Shown here one piece after another: positions 1-7,856 of a stretch of 33,591 nucleotides of DNA; position 1 is the first letter of the stretch, and each line of letters begins with the position of its first letter. The notes beneath the pieces are model-generated. The model saw nothing but the letters and a program-made list of their open reading frames with translations, did no database searches and was not told where the DNA came from. This stretch comes from Anaerocolumna sp. (GTDB taxonomy: Bacteria > Bacillota > Clostridia > Lachnospirales > Lachnospiraceae), in contig JAQSXJ010000061.1 in assembly GCA_029256725.1 (NCBI GenBank), positions 1-33,591 of the forward strand. The letters are read 5' to 3'. The position numbers and the translations under genes were made by a program.

Positions 1-32
1 ATCCCATTCGCTGGTGTGAGTGTCGCAGTCAT
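1..32 (-). CDS. 5' end of a leftward gene, cut by the window edge
   Basis: On the minus strand an AAAGGAG ribosome binding site (about 39-45) precedes an ATG at 32 with normal spacing. The reading frame MTATLTPANG stays open to the window edge. Only about ten codons are visible, so the product cannot be named. It diverges from the secreted protein gene at 460, and the AT-rich 430 bp between them would hold both promoters. The call rests only on the start-site context. Confidence 0.4.
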   Translation of the reverse strand, partial: MTATLTPANG

Positions 33-309
33 TTATAAACTCCTTTGCTGCTTAAGCAAAATATATTATTCCGATATGATTGAATAATAACTTATTTCTC
101 GTGGATATTCAACAATTTTCGTGTGAAAAAGTATTTATGTACCAAACAGTAACAAATAGACTTCTGATGTCGTTAATTTATTATTTTGTAAAAAAGCGAC
201 AGTCTATAAAACTTGACAATAAAAATATTTTTTGGTTGAAAAACACTGAAAAATAGCGGATAAATGGAATGTATATTATGACATGATATGACAATAATTT
301 AACAATTTA

Positions 310-338
310 TTGACACTATTCGAGAATTTAAATACTAT
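310..338 (+). promoter_or_regulatory. Sigma-A-type promoter of the secreted protein gene
   Basis: A perfect TTGACA (-35) at 310-315 is followed after 17 bp by TACTAT (-10) at 333-338. Transcription would start near 345, giving a leader of about 115 nt before the ATG at 460. Confidence 0.7.
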
Positions 339-341
339 ATA

Positions 342-418
342 GACGTGCAGGTTTGTAGCCAATTGGAAGTTAAGTCAAACCATGGTGGGAGATATATTAA
401 TGGTTTGCATTAATCGTC
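342..418 (+). promoter_or_regulatory. Foldable 5' leader, candidate cis-regulatory RNA
   Basis: The leader can form an outer stem GACG (342-345) with CGTC (415-418), plus TGCA 346-349 with TGCA 406-409. Inside it, CAAACC (376-381) can pair either with GGTTTG at 350-355 or with GGTTTG at 402-407. The second pairing extends to 8 bp, CAAACCAT/ATGGTTTG. The two pairings exclude each other, as in a switch. I do not recognise a known riboswitch core. The pairing is seen in sequence; function is inference. Confidence 0.35.
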
Positions 419-459
419 CAGTAGTTGTTTAAAATGCGTATAATTGGAAAGGGAGTAGA

Positions 460-1602
460 ATGAATACTAAAAAATTGATAACAGCATTGAAGTATGTTTT
501 TTTATTAACATTAATTCTGGTGGGGATTACCTTCAATGACAATTATGCTAAGGCAGCAGATGGTCAGATTAAAGCTGTCACTATAAAAACAGGAAAAGAA
601 GATGTAACGAAAAGTGCTTATACCGGTAAGTTATTAGCAGAGGGTGATGATGGATATGTCAGGGGGTCTGTGGTTAAAGTTACTACGGGCTGTTCAGGTT
701 TACTGCGTTTTCATTATCAGGGAAACAATTCAGACAGTGTGTCTATAAGCGTTTATACAGACGAAGCACTTACTGATTGCATTGCTTATACAAGTGTTGA
801 TGCATCCTCAGATGTGGTAACAACTTTTGGAATGGCTATACCAAAAGCTGGTACATATTATACAACGATTAAGACCTTTGAAGAGTATGATATCGATTAC
901 TCAATATCAGCTGATATCTATTCCGCTGATGACGATGTGTTAACAAGTGGTAAGAGTAAGACTGTTACACTATTAAGCAGTAGTGATAGTAATTATTATA
1001 CAATTACCCTTAAAAGCGCGGGTACGGTAAATGTATATACTACTTATGCAAATGGAAAAGACTGTTACATAGATGTAGATATTTATCAAAAAGTAAGCGG
1101 TAAAATGAAATTAGTATCAAAAGGAAGCTCCTTAGCTTCTGGTACCGTTGCCGGTTTGGCAAAGGGGACATATTATATTAAGTTATCTAACGGTAGTGAT
1201 TCTTACTATGCACTTAAATATAAGTTTACAGCTATTACTGACAAAAGCGGTACTGCAAAATCAAAAGCGGCTTCTTTAAAGATGGGCACTGCATCAAAAG
1301 GTCTGATTCTTACAACGGACAAAAAAGGGAAAGAAGACTGGTACAAGATTACTTTAACAAAAGATCAGGCAGTTGAACTTACATTAACCGGTGATGTATC
1401 AGGTGATATAAGTTTATCTTTCTATGGCTCTGATAACTCACTTTTTGGTAAGTTATATGTTGATGAATATACTACGGAAGACGCTGCAGTACCTTATGTT
1501 AGCACAAGTAAAAGCCAGAAACTGCCTAAGGGGACCTATTATATTAAGATTACAAAAGACAGCAGCAGCACTTCTGGTTCATATTCAGTTAAAATGAAAT
1601 AA
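460..1602 (+). CDS. Secreted protein with PPC-like beta-sandwich repeats
   Basis: A 380-residue exported protein. Residues 1-33 form a typical Sec signal peptide: a lysine-rich N-terminus, a hydrophobic core and an AKA-type cleavage site before ADG. The mature part looks like three related beta-rich modules (about 50-155, 160-260, 270-380). They repeat the pattern KGTYYIKLSNGSDSYY / KGTYYIKITKDSSS and are rich in Gly, Ser, Thr and Tyr, which resembles bacterial pre-peptidase C-terminal (PPC) domains. No catalytic domain, LPXTG anchor or S-layer module is visible. A good AAAGGGAG site precedes the ATG. The gene stands alone between a strong promoter and an intrinsic terminator. PPC domains often assist secretion or bind substrate, but here they make up the whole protein, so its role is unknown. 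Confidence 0.75.
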   Translation: MNTKKLITALKYVFLLTLILVGITFNDNYAKAADGQIKAVTIKTGKEDVTKSAYTGKLLAEGDDGYVRGSVVKVTTGCSGLLRFHYQGNNSDSVSISVYTDEALTDCIAYTSVDASSDVVTTFGMAIPKAGTYYTTIKTFEEYDIDYSISADIYSADDDVLTSGKSKTVTLLSSSDSNYYTITLKSAGTVNVYTTYANGKDCYIDVDIYQKVSGKMKLVSKGSSLASGTVAGLAKGTYYIKLSNGSDSYYALKYKFTAITDKSGTAKSKAASLKMGTASKGLILTTDKKGKEDWYKITLTKDQAVELTLTGDVSGDISLSFYGSDNSLFGKLYVDEYTTEDAAVPYVSTSKSQKLPKGTYYIKITKDSSSTSGSYSVKMK

Positions 1603-1641
1603 AGTTGGGATAAAATAAATAAGATGCTACAGCATGCACAG

Positions 1642-1673
1642 AGACCTCGAGTTATCGAGGTCTTTATTTTTTT
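1642..1673 (+). terminator. Intrinsic terminator after the secreted protein gene
   Basis: A 9-bp stem AGACCTCGA / TCGAGGTCT with a GTTA loop is followed directly by a T-rich run. Confidence 0.85.
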
Positions 1674-1871
1674 CTAATAAAGCTTAGGGAAAATAACTTT
1701 CTTAATATCTGCCAATTCTAAAGAATGAAGAAGGTATCAACAGAAATGACTTAAAGGTTTTCTGTCTTATCTCTCTGAATGTCATGACGAATTTTGTCTA
1801 AAATACCTACATTAACGCCTTTGAATGCCAGCTTGTGGTATGAAAAATGCATATTTCAAAGGTATTAACGA

Positions 1872-1879
1872 AAACGTTT
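1872..1879. promoter_or_regulatory. LacI/CcpA-type operator AAACGTTT (upstream site)
   Basis: This perfect 8-bp palindrome lies in the context GAAAACGTTTGAG, about 30 bp upstream of the -35 box of the transporter operon. It closely matches a second site at 2096-2103. The central CG is typical of LacI-family and CcpA (cre) sites. Confidence 0.5.
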
Positions 1880-1909
1880 GAGTAATTTATGTATTTTTTT
1901 AAAAAATAC

Positions 1910-1938
1910 TTGCAAAATATAGTAAAAAGGTATATGAT
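1910..1938 (+). promoter_or_regulatory. Promoter of the lacI-lpl transporter operon
   Basis: TTGCAA at 1910-1915 and TATGAT at 1933-1938 are separated by 17 bp. The predicted start near 1945 leaves a leader of about 200 nt. A near-perfect operator, AAACGTTA, lies at 1969-1976 just downstream. Confidence 0.65.
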
Positions 1939-2095
1939 ACAAATGTAAAAAAACAACAGGATAGAAAAAAACGTTAAGTATACATAATGTTTTGTTTATA
2001 ATTGCCTATAATATTTTAGCTAGAGTGTAATAATACACAAATCACAAAGAAACAACACGGATAATATAAGCATAATTTTTTTGTCCAAGTTTAGA

Positions 2096-2103
2096 AAACG
2101 TTT
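2096..2103. promoter_or_regulatory. LacI/CcpA-type operator AAACGTTT (downstream site)
   Basis: The context GAAAACGTTTAAG differs at one position from the site at 1872-1879, 224 bp away. It sits just before the ribosome binding site of the LacI-family gene. This fits autorepression with DNA looping, or a CcpA roadblock; both are inference. Confidence 0.5.
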
Positions 2104-2141
2104 AAGAAAATAAGGGGACTTTATAGTAAGGAGCTTAGACT

Positions 2142-3188
2142 TTGGTTTCTATAAAAGACATTTCAACACGATGTGGGGTATCTGTAGCAACGGTCAGTAA
2201 AGCATTAAATAATCATAAAGATATTTCAGCTGCTACAAAAGAAAACATAATAAGAATTGCGAAAGAGATGGATTACTTTCCGAATTCCTCTGCAAGAGCA
2301 TTAAAGACAAACCGGACTTATAATCTTGGGGTTCTGTTTGTAGATGAGGCTCAAAGCGGTCTGACTCATGAGTACTTTGCCAATGTTTTGGATAGCTTTA
2401 AGCAAGAGGCAGAGAGAAAAGGCTATGACATAACTTTCATCAGCAGGCACACAGGCCGGATGAATATGACCTATTATGAACATAGCAAATACCGGGGAGT
2501 TGACGGAGTGGTCATCGCTTGTATCCGTTTCACAGATCCACAGGTTGCAGAGTTAATTAACGGAGAACTTCCGGTTGTAACCATAGATCATGTATTTGAT
2601 AACCGTACCGCAATCGTTTCAGACAATGTAAATGGGATGAAAGATTTGATTACATACATTTATGAAATGGGGCACAGCAAGATAGCTTATATACACGGAG
2701 CCAATTCTTCTGTAACCCAGAACCGGGTGGGAAGTTTTTATAAGACTCTCGGTGAACTTGGTATAACTGTACCAGATGAATATGTTAAGAGTGGAATTTA
2801 TCATGACCCGGACACGACTGCAGTACTGACCAGAGAATTGCTGCAGCTTAAGGATAGACCGACTTGTATAGTATTTTCAGATGACTTCTCCTGCATCGGA
2901 GGAATGAATGCAATCAAAGAAGCCGGCCTTCGCATACCGGAAGATATTTCTATAGCCGGTTATGATGGAATTACCTTATCCCAGGTATTGGTTCCTAAGT
3001 TAACAACATTGAAACAGGATACCGGAGCTCTCGGAAGAATAGCAGCTGAGAAACTCATTGCACTGATAGAAAATCCTAAGGCAGCTATTATTGAGCAAGT
3101 GATTATTGGAGGGAAGGTATTACCCGGTAATTCTGTAAGTAACCTTAAGGAAGGTAATGATGAAAGAAAGGATGGAAAATGCTGTTAA
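2142..3188 (+). CDS. LacI-family transcriptional regulator
   Basis: This 348-residue protein is the usual length for the LacI/GalR family. Residues 1-60 hold the helix-turn-helix and hinge (VSIKDISTRCGVSVATVSKAL, then a hinge near NSSARALKTNRT). Residues 61-340 are a periplasmic-binding-protein-like sugar sensor (NLGVLFVDE, VTIDHV, SIAGYDGI). I chose the TTG start because AAGGAG lies 8 bp upstream and the HTH begins right there. It is the first gene of an operon with two ABC permeases and a binding protein, 40 bp before the first permease. It therefore most likely controls uptake of the transported sugar. AAACGTTT palindromes in its promoter region are candidate operators. The inducer cannot be read from sequence. 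Confidence 0.92.
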   Translation: MVSIKDISTRCGVSVATVSKALNNHKDISAATKENIIRIAKEMDYFPNSSARALKTNRTYNLGVLFVDEAQSGLTHEYFANVLDSFKQEAERKGYDITFISRHTGRMNMTYYEHSKYRGVDGVVIACIRFTDPQVAELINGELPVVTIDHVFDNRTAIVSDNVNGMKDLITYIYEMGHSKIAYIHGANSSVTQNRVGSFYKTLGELGITVPDEYVKSGIYHDPDTTAVLTRELLQLKDRPTCIVFSDDFSCIGGMNAIKEAGLRIPEDISIAGYDGITLSQVLVPKLTTLKQDTGALGRIAAEKLIALIENPKAAIIEQVIIGGKVLPGNSVSNLKEGNDERKDGKCC

Positions 3189-3228
3189 GACAATCTGACG
3201 ATTTAAAACTACGTAAGGGGGAAAGAAA

Positions 3229-4143
3229 ATGAAAGATTTTTTACATAATACGTGGAAGCATAGAGCGCATCTTGTAATGTGTTTACCTGCAATTCTAGTA
3301 TTGCTTTTGTTCAGCTATATGCCAATGTTCGGTTTGGTAATGGCTTTTAAGAAGTTTGATTATAGTCTTGGAATATGGGGCAGTCCATGGGCACAACTTG
3401 ATAACTTTAAGTTCTTGTTGGTTTCCGGAAATATTTTTACCAGAATGACTAGGAATACACTGCTGTATTATGTGGCATTTACTGTAATCTGCACTACACT
3501 GAATATCGTGCTTGCTATCGGTATCGACCAATTGGTATTTAAACGTGTTGGAAAAGTATTCCAAAGCATTATGATTATACCGGTATTTATTTCTTTTGCT
3601 GCAGTGCAGTTCATCGTGTATGCATTTTTTAGCAATGACGGAATGATTAACAATATAATTAGTTCTGTAGGAGGCGAGACGGTTCGATGGTATACAAGTG
3701 CCAAATACTGGCCGCTTATCTTAACAACGGTAAAGATATGGAGTTCTGTAGGTTACGGTTCGGTTTTGTACATGGCCGTACTGGCGGGTATTGATCAGGA
3801 AATGTATGAAGCAGCACAGATAGATGGTGCCAATAAGTGGAAACAGATCTGGAACATCACACTGCCTTCCTTGATACCGATGATAACCATTATGCTTCTG
3901 TTAGGTGTTGGTGGAATCATGCGTTCTGATACAGGTCTGTTCTACCAGGTAACTAGAAACAGTGGAATTCTGTATTCAACTACTCAAGTTATTGACTCTT
4001 ATGTATTAAATGCTATTTTAACCACCCCGGATTATGGATTTACGGCGGCAACCACCTTTTATCAATCCATTATCGGTTTTCTACTGATAATAACGGCAAA
4101 TGGAATTGTTCGAAAGGCGGCACCGGAAAATGCATTGTTCTAG
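3229..4143 (+). CDS. Carbohydrate ABC transporter permease, LplB type
   Basis: A 304-residue inner-membrane permease of the CUT1 sugar family, closest in style to Bacillus LplB/YtdP-cluster proteins. It has a first membrane segment near residues 15-37 (LVMCLPAILVLLLFSYMP), about six helices in total, and the cytoplasmic EAA loop EAAQIDGANKWKQIWNITLP near residues 188-207 that docks on the ATPase. A good ribosome binding site (AAGGGGGAAAG) precedes the ATG. It pairs with the permease at 4164, 20 bp downstream. No ATPase gene occurs nearby, as is common for systems that share an MsmX-type ATPase encoded elsewhere. Substrate is probably an oligosaccharide; the exact sugar is unknown. Confidence 0.92.
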   Translation: MKDFLHNTWKHRAHLVMCLPAILVLLLFSYMPMFGLVMAFKKFDYSLGIWGSPWAQLDNFKFLLVSGNIFTRMTRNTLLYYVAFTVICTTLNIVLAIGIDQLVFKRVGKVFQSIMIIPVFISFAAVQFIVYAFFSNDGMINNIISSVGGETVRWYTSAKYWPLILTTVKIWSSVGYGSVLYMAVLAGIDQEMYEAAQIDGANKWKQIWNITLPSLIPMITIMLLLGVGGIMRSDTGLFYQVTRNSGILYSTTQVIDSYVLNAILTTPDYGFTAATTFYQSIIGFLLIITANGIVRKAAPENALF

Positions 4144-4163
4144 AAAAAATTGGAGGGAAGAAA

Positions 4164-5108
4164 ATGAGTACGATAGCAGCGAAGTCCAATGTAAATAATA
4201 AAGTTCGCATTCAAGTAAAGAAGAAAAAAGCAGGCGCGGGTCAGTACATACTGAGTGTGCTTCTGGGAATATACACCTTATTCTGCCTTTTGCCAATTAT
4301 ACTGGTATTCGTAACTGCCTTTTCAGATGAAAAGAGTATCGTTAGCAATGGCTTCACCTATTTTCCGAAGGAATTTTCACTGGAAGGTTTCAAGTATGTA
4401 TTTAAATACGGTACACAGCTGGCGGTTTCCTACGGTGCAACAATCTTTATAACGGTAGTAGGAACTTTGCTGGGATTGCTGGTTATGAGTCTTTTAGGGT
4501 ATGGATTGAGCAGAAGGGATTTTCGATTAAGAAGAGCACTATCCATATTTGTTATGGTTCCGATGCTTTTTTCAGGTGGTCAGCTGGCAAGTTATATTAT
4601 TTTTACCTCTGTCTATCATATGAAGGATAGTATCTGGCTGCTTATTCTTCCGTTAATGGTCTCTACCATGAATGTCATCATTCTGCGTACATATATTCAA
4701 ATGAGTATTCCGGATGAATTAATGGAATCTGCCCGGATAGATGGAGCCAGTGAATACAGGACGTTTTTCCAGATTGTACTGCCTTTGATGAAACCGGCAC
4801 TTGCTTCTGTTGGATTCATGATGGCAACTGCTTACTGGAATGACTGGCAGAATGCCTTGTTGTACATAACCAGTGAAAGCAAAACGCCACTGCAGCTTTT
4901 ACTCGTGCGTATCCAGAGAAATATTGAGTTTTTATTAAATAATAAGAGTATTACAGGTTCTGCAATGATTGCTATGCAACAGAATATTCCACAGTACTCC
5001 TGTATTATGGCTACTGTTCTTACAGTAGTCGGTCCAATTATGATTGTTTATCCATTCTTTCAGAAATATTTTGTCAAAGGACTTACAGTTGGTTCTGTTA
5101 AAGGTTGA
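4164..5108 (+). CDS. Carbohydrate ABC transporter permease, LplC/YtcP type
   Basis: A 314-residue second permease of the same CUT1 importer. The N-terminus is basic and cytoplasmic (KVRIQVKKKKAG). The first helix is near residues 29-52, and the EAA loop is ESARIDGASEYRTFFQIVLP near residues 190-209. The end, FFQKYFVKGLTVGSVKG, is the characteristic C-terminus of LplC/AraQ-like subunits and marks it as complete. The ribosome binding site is GGAGGGAAG. It is translated with the upstream permease and followed after 52 bp by the binding-protein gene, a complete importer apart from the ATPase. Confidence 0.92.
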   Translation: MSTIAAKSNVNNKVRIQVKKKKAGAGQYILSVLLGIYTLFCLLPIILVFVTAFSDEKSIVSNGFTYFPKEFSLEGFKYVFKYGTQLAVSYGATIFITVVGTLLGLLVMSLLGYGLSRRDFRLRRALSIFVMVPMLFSGGQLASYIIFTSVYHMKDSIWLLILPLMVSTMNVIILRTYIQMSIPDELMESARIDGASEYRTFFQIVLPLMKPALASVGFMMATAYWNDWQNALLYITSESKTPLQLLLVRIQRNIEFLLNNKSITGSAMIAMQQNIPQYSCIMATVLTVVGPIMIVYPFFQKYFVKGLTVGSVKG

Positions 5109-5160
5109 TTTTCATGATGCAGGGCATCTTGAAATATATAATTTATTAAGGGAGGATAAT

Positions 5161-6714
5161 ATGTTAAAAATCAAGGAATTAGGGAAAAAGATTCTTGCGG
5201 TGACATTGGCAGCAGCGATGTTAACTGCAACAGGATGTGGTAACAATAACACAAAAACCACATCCGACAGCGGTAAGAATGAACCGACCGCAACAACAGC
5301 AGAAGCCACACCGGAGAGCAGCGGTGATAAAACTAGTAATACTGCTATGACTAAGATCTCTGTATATAGACCTAGCTTTAATACTGTACCAGATACTGCT
5401 GAAGTGAAGGCAGTTCAGGATGCTATCAATGCTTATATCGGAGATAAAATTAATGTAGAGATACAACTCAGTGACATCAGTAGCAGTGAGTACTTTGATA
5501 AGGCGAATCTTGCACTTGCAAATAATGAAATTGACCTTCTTTGGACAGCAAACTGGGCGGAGACTATCAAAACTGACGACCTTGTAAAACGGGGTGCTCT
5601 GTATGATATCACTGACAAACTTCCCAATTACGATATCTACAAGGCGATGCCTGAATGGGTTTGGGGATCATCCGGATTTGGTGGAAAAAATTATTTTATT
5701 CCTTGCTACAAAGAGGCAGCGGAAGGCTACAATCTGATGTTCCGTAAGGCACTGGTAGACAAATACGGCTGGGATCTGTCAACTGTTAAGAGTTTAAAAG
5801 ATATTGAGCCTATGCTTGAAGATTTAAAAGCAGAAGGTCTGAAATATCCTTATCTTACACAGAAAACAGCAATGTTCTTCCGTTATTATCTGAACAAGTA
5901 TGATTTCTTTAGCCAAAGCAGCTTTATAGCTGTGGATAAAGATCAGGATGCCGTTGTGAATACAGTTGCTTCACCGGAATATCTGGAATTTGCATCTTTG
6001 ATGGGTGATTGGGCTGCTAAGGGTTATATTAGTGAAGATGATCTTACAAAGACTACAACAGATACCACAACTCAGACACAGGATTGGGGGATTTCCTGGT
6101 GGACAGATGTTCCCAACAATGGCGAAGCAAACAATCGTTACAAACAGGACGTAGAAATGGTTAAGATCACAGACAACTGGACACAGTCCAATGGTACCTT
6201 AGGTGCCACTTATGCAATCTCTGCTACCAGCACAGATGAGGAAGTGGATGCTTGCCTGAAGTTCCTGGGACTCCTTTACACAGATACAACATTAGCTGAT
6301 CTTTATACTTTTGGTATCGAAGGCACAGATTACACAAGAGTAGATGGTAAGATTCAGAAAACGGAAGCAGGTTTGTACAATCACAGTGCGTGGGAATCAA
6401 CAACTGTAACCGTACTTTCTCTTGAAGTAGGTGAACCGGACGACAAGATTGAAATGTATACAACATTCAATGATGGTGCAAAGGGCTCAATTGCTAACGG
6501 TTTCAGATTTGATAAAACAAATATTGATGCGCAGTATGCAGCATGTGAATCGCTTTTTGATGAGTTCGCTTTTGCTCTTGAAAACGGCGGTATCAAACCA
6601 GCAGATGTACCAGCAGTAATTAAAGATTATCAGAAAGCACTTGACGATGCCGGCTATCAGGAAATTTTAAAAGAAGCTCAGACTCAGTATGAAGAGTGGA
6701 AGAAAGTAAGATAA
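5161..6714 (+). CDS. Extracellular sugar-binding lipoprotein (LplA-like)
   Basis: A 517-residue substrate-binding lipoprotein of the importer encoded just upstream. An earlier in-frame start at 5044 would overlap the permease gene. I chose the ATG at 5161 because GGGAGGATAAT lies directly upstream and a lipoprotein signal peptide begins there (MLKIKELGKKILAVTLAAA, with lipobox ATGC and acylated Cys26). A Thr/Ser/Glu-rich linker (about 28-60) tethers the binding domain. The length and the DUF3502-like C-terminal half (YQKALDDAGYQEILKEAQTQYEEWKK) resemble LplA-type binding proteins rather than small MalE types. A long hairpin at 6766-6825 ends the operon. The ligand cannot be determined from sequence. 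Confidence 0.9.
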   Translation: MLKIKELGKKILAVTLAAAMLTATGCGNNNTKTTSDSGKNEPTATTAEATPESSGDKTSNTAMTKISVYRPSFNTVPDTAEVKAVQDAINAYIGDKINVEIQLSDISSSEYFDKANLALANNEIDLLWTANWAETIKTDDLVKRGALYDITDKLPNYDIYKAMPEWVWGSSGFGGKNYFIPCYKEAAEGYNLMFRKALVDKYGWDLSTVKSLKDIEPMLEDLKAEGLKYPYLTQKTAMFFRYYLNKYDFFSQSSFIAVDKDQDAVVNTVASPEYLEFASLMGDWAAKGYISEDDLTKTTTDTTTQTQDWGISWWTDVPNNGEANNRYKQDVEMVKITDNWTQSNGTLGATYAISATSTDEEVDACLKFLGLLYTDTTLADLYTFGIEGTDYTRVDGKIQKTEAGLYNHSAWESTTVTVLSLEVGEPDDKIEMYTTFNDGAKGSIANGFRFDKTNIDAQYAACESLFDEFAFALENGGIKPADVPAVIKDYQKALDDAGYQEILKEAQTQYEEWKKVR

Positions 6715-6765
6715 TCCATTAATTAATCTTACAAAGTTTAATATCAGGTTTTAAGAAATATAGAT

Positions 6766-6825
6766 CAGAATATAAAGATAAAGGGTATGATTCTAAGGAG
6801 TCATACCCTTTATCTTTATATTCTG
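6766..6825. terminator. Very long perfect hairpin at the operon end
   Basis: A 25-bp perfect inverted repeat (6766-6790 with 6801-6825) has a 10-nt loop. The outer stem is AT-rich and gives U-rich RNA on both strands, so it can serve as a bidirectional terminator between the transporter operon and the convergent small gene. Confidence 0.7.
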
Positions 6826-6853
6826 CCGGGCTAATAAGAACTATATGTAATGG

Positions 6854-7032
6854 TTAATATACAAACTTCACTAACATAGATATAATAATCAGCACTGCAC
6901 AGATAAGTGAGATAATCCGGTATATCTTACCGATTCAATGTCATCTTTTTCTTTCAGTAAATAGATAATTCCTGATATAAATAAAGCTAATCCCACAAAC
7001 ATAAATAAAATAAAAGTAATCCAATCTTTCAC
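6854..7032 (-). pseudogene. Small two-helix membrane protein gene with an apparent frameshift
   Basis: A GTG start at 7032 is preceded at 9 bp by a strong GGGAGG site. The frame encodes 47 residues ending at 6889: MKDWITFILFMFVGLALF and a charged KEKDDIESV, then an unlikely tail RYTGLSHLSVQC. At that point (about 6948-6951) a second frame reads KIYRIISLICAVLIIISMLV and ends at a TAA at 6854-6856. This is an obvious second membrane helix after a typical cytoplasmic turn. One missing base in the TCGG region would explain both. The restored product would be about 59 residues with two membrane segments, function unknown. The unbroken reading is a 47-residue single-helix peptide. Confidence 0.55.
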
Positions 7033-7076
7033 TTTTAATATCCTCCCGTTATAATGAAATGAAATAAACTTAGGCA

Positions 7077-7096
7077 TTATACCCATAGGGGTATAA
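7077..7096. repeat. Short inverted repeat upstream of the small membrane gene
   Basis: TTATACCC (7077-7084) and GGGTATAA (7089-7096) form an 8-bp hairpin about 45 bp upstream of the GTG start at 7032. It could be an operator or leader hairpin; there is no further evidence. Confidence 0.35.
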
Positions 7097-7241
7097 GTAC
7101 ATTTGCATTATATATACTGAACCTTTAAAAGCCAAATAAATGAATAATGCTTTTGTTCAGCAAATCCTATCTCTAAAACAATGTAAATAACACCTGTGAT
7201 TATACCCTTAGCAATAATTACTAAAAGGAGAATAGGACAGG

Positions 7242-7415
7242 GTGGGGGTTACAGATGAAGCCGAAGCTCTTAAAGCACAAAAGTGTAAATACCATATAGC
7301 ACCTTTAATTCAAATGAAAGAGAAAGTAATTAAATTAATTAAACTAAAAAGAGAAAAGATATATTTTGTATTAAGCCAAAATAAGGAGTATAATACAGCT
7401 GTAAAATCATTGTAA
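7242..7415 (+). CDS. Possible small basic protein, unknown
   Basis: An open frame of 57 codons starts at a GTG with GGAG about 11 bp upstream. It reads MGVTDEAEALKAQKCKYHIA and ends YFVLSQNKEYNTAVKSL. The composition (Lys/Glu-rich, mixed helix) is more protein-like than the other frames here, but spacing to the ribosome binding site is long and I recognise no family. It could be a remnant of a larger gene. An opposite-strand frame of 92 codons (7339-7617) overlaps it and has no ribosome binding site. Confidence 0.25.
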   Translation: MGVTDEAEALKAQKCKYHIAPLIQMKEKVIKLIKLKREKIYFVLSQNKEYNTAVKSL

Positions 7416-7850
7416 ACAGAACTATTTTTACTTCTGAATAAAATAGGGAGAAAAAAGGTCTCAAAAGAATGAAGCGTTTTATAGATAGAGTTTCATCTTG
7501 AAGTTCAGTTATAAGCCCAAGAAGGGAGGAATGGAATCTGCAAAGGGGATAAAGGGATGGAACGATATTTGCCAATAAATTAATCAGTTCAATAATAATT
7601 AGTTTCATAAATCTCAATCTTCATAAATCTCGATCTTCTAAAATCAATTCAGATGATTAGATTAAAAAGAAGAGACAAATAATTAGTAATGGAAAAGAGA
7701 AAAAGAATAATAAATCATTAAATAAAAAAATGTGTAAAAGGACAATATTATGCTGAACTAATAAGTACTTGGGATAAGTTATCATGTGTACATCTCTTGC
7801 TCTGACATAGGATACGACTACATGGAAGTTCAGCTAATATAGAATGGGTT
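7416..7850. other. Gene-poor AT-rich stretch
   Basis: I see no convincing gene, tRNA or strong terminator. A near repeat of CATAAATCTC with CAATCTT/CGATCTT spacing occurs at 7606-7636. The promoter of the following gene probably lies near its right end, but no clear -35/-10 pair is visible. Confidence 0.4.
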
Positions 7851-7856
7851 TTGAAT

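Noticed and set aside
342..418. Cyclic di-GMP riboswitch in the leader of the secreted-protein gene
   Set aside because: The conserved core expected for GEMM-type riboswitches is not present, although a compact fold is possible.
1811..1870. ATTAACG direct repeats flanking CCTTTGAA/TTCAAAGG inverted repeats, like a tiny transposon relic
   Set aside because: Only about 45 bp between, repeats are short and AT-rich, and no known miniature element is recognised; it may simply be a hairpin upstream of the lacI promoter.
5044..5160. Longer start for the sugar-binding lipoprotein
   Set aside because: It would overlap the permease gene and bury the lipoprotein signal peptide; the ATG at 5161 has a strong ribosome binding site.
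7339..7617. Minus-strand open frame of 92 codons in the gene-poor stretch
   Set aside because: No ribosome binding site, composition dominated by Leu/Ile/Phe from AT-rich DNA, and it overlaps the more protein-like small frame at 7242-7415.
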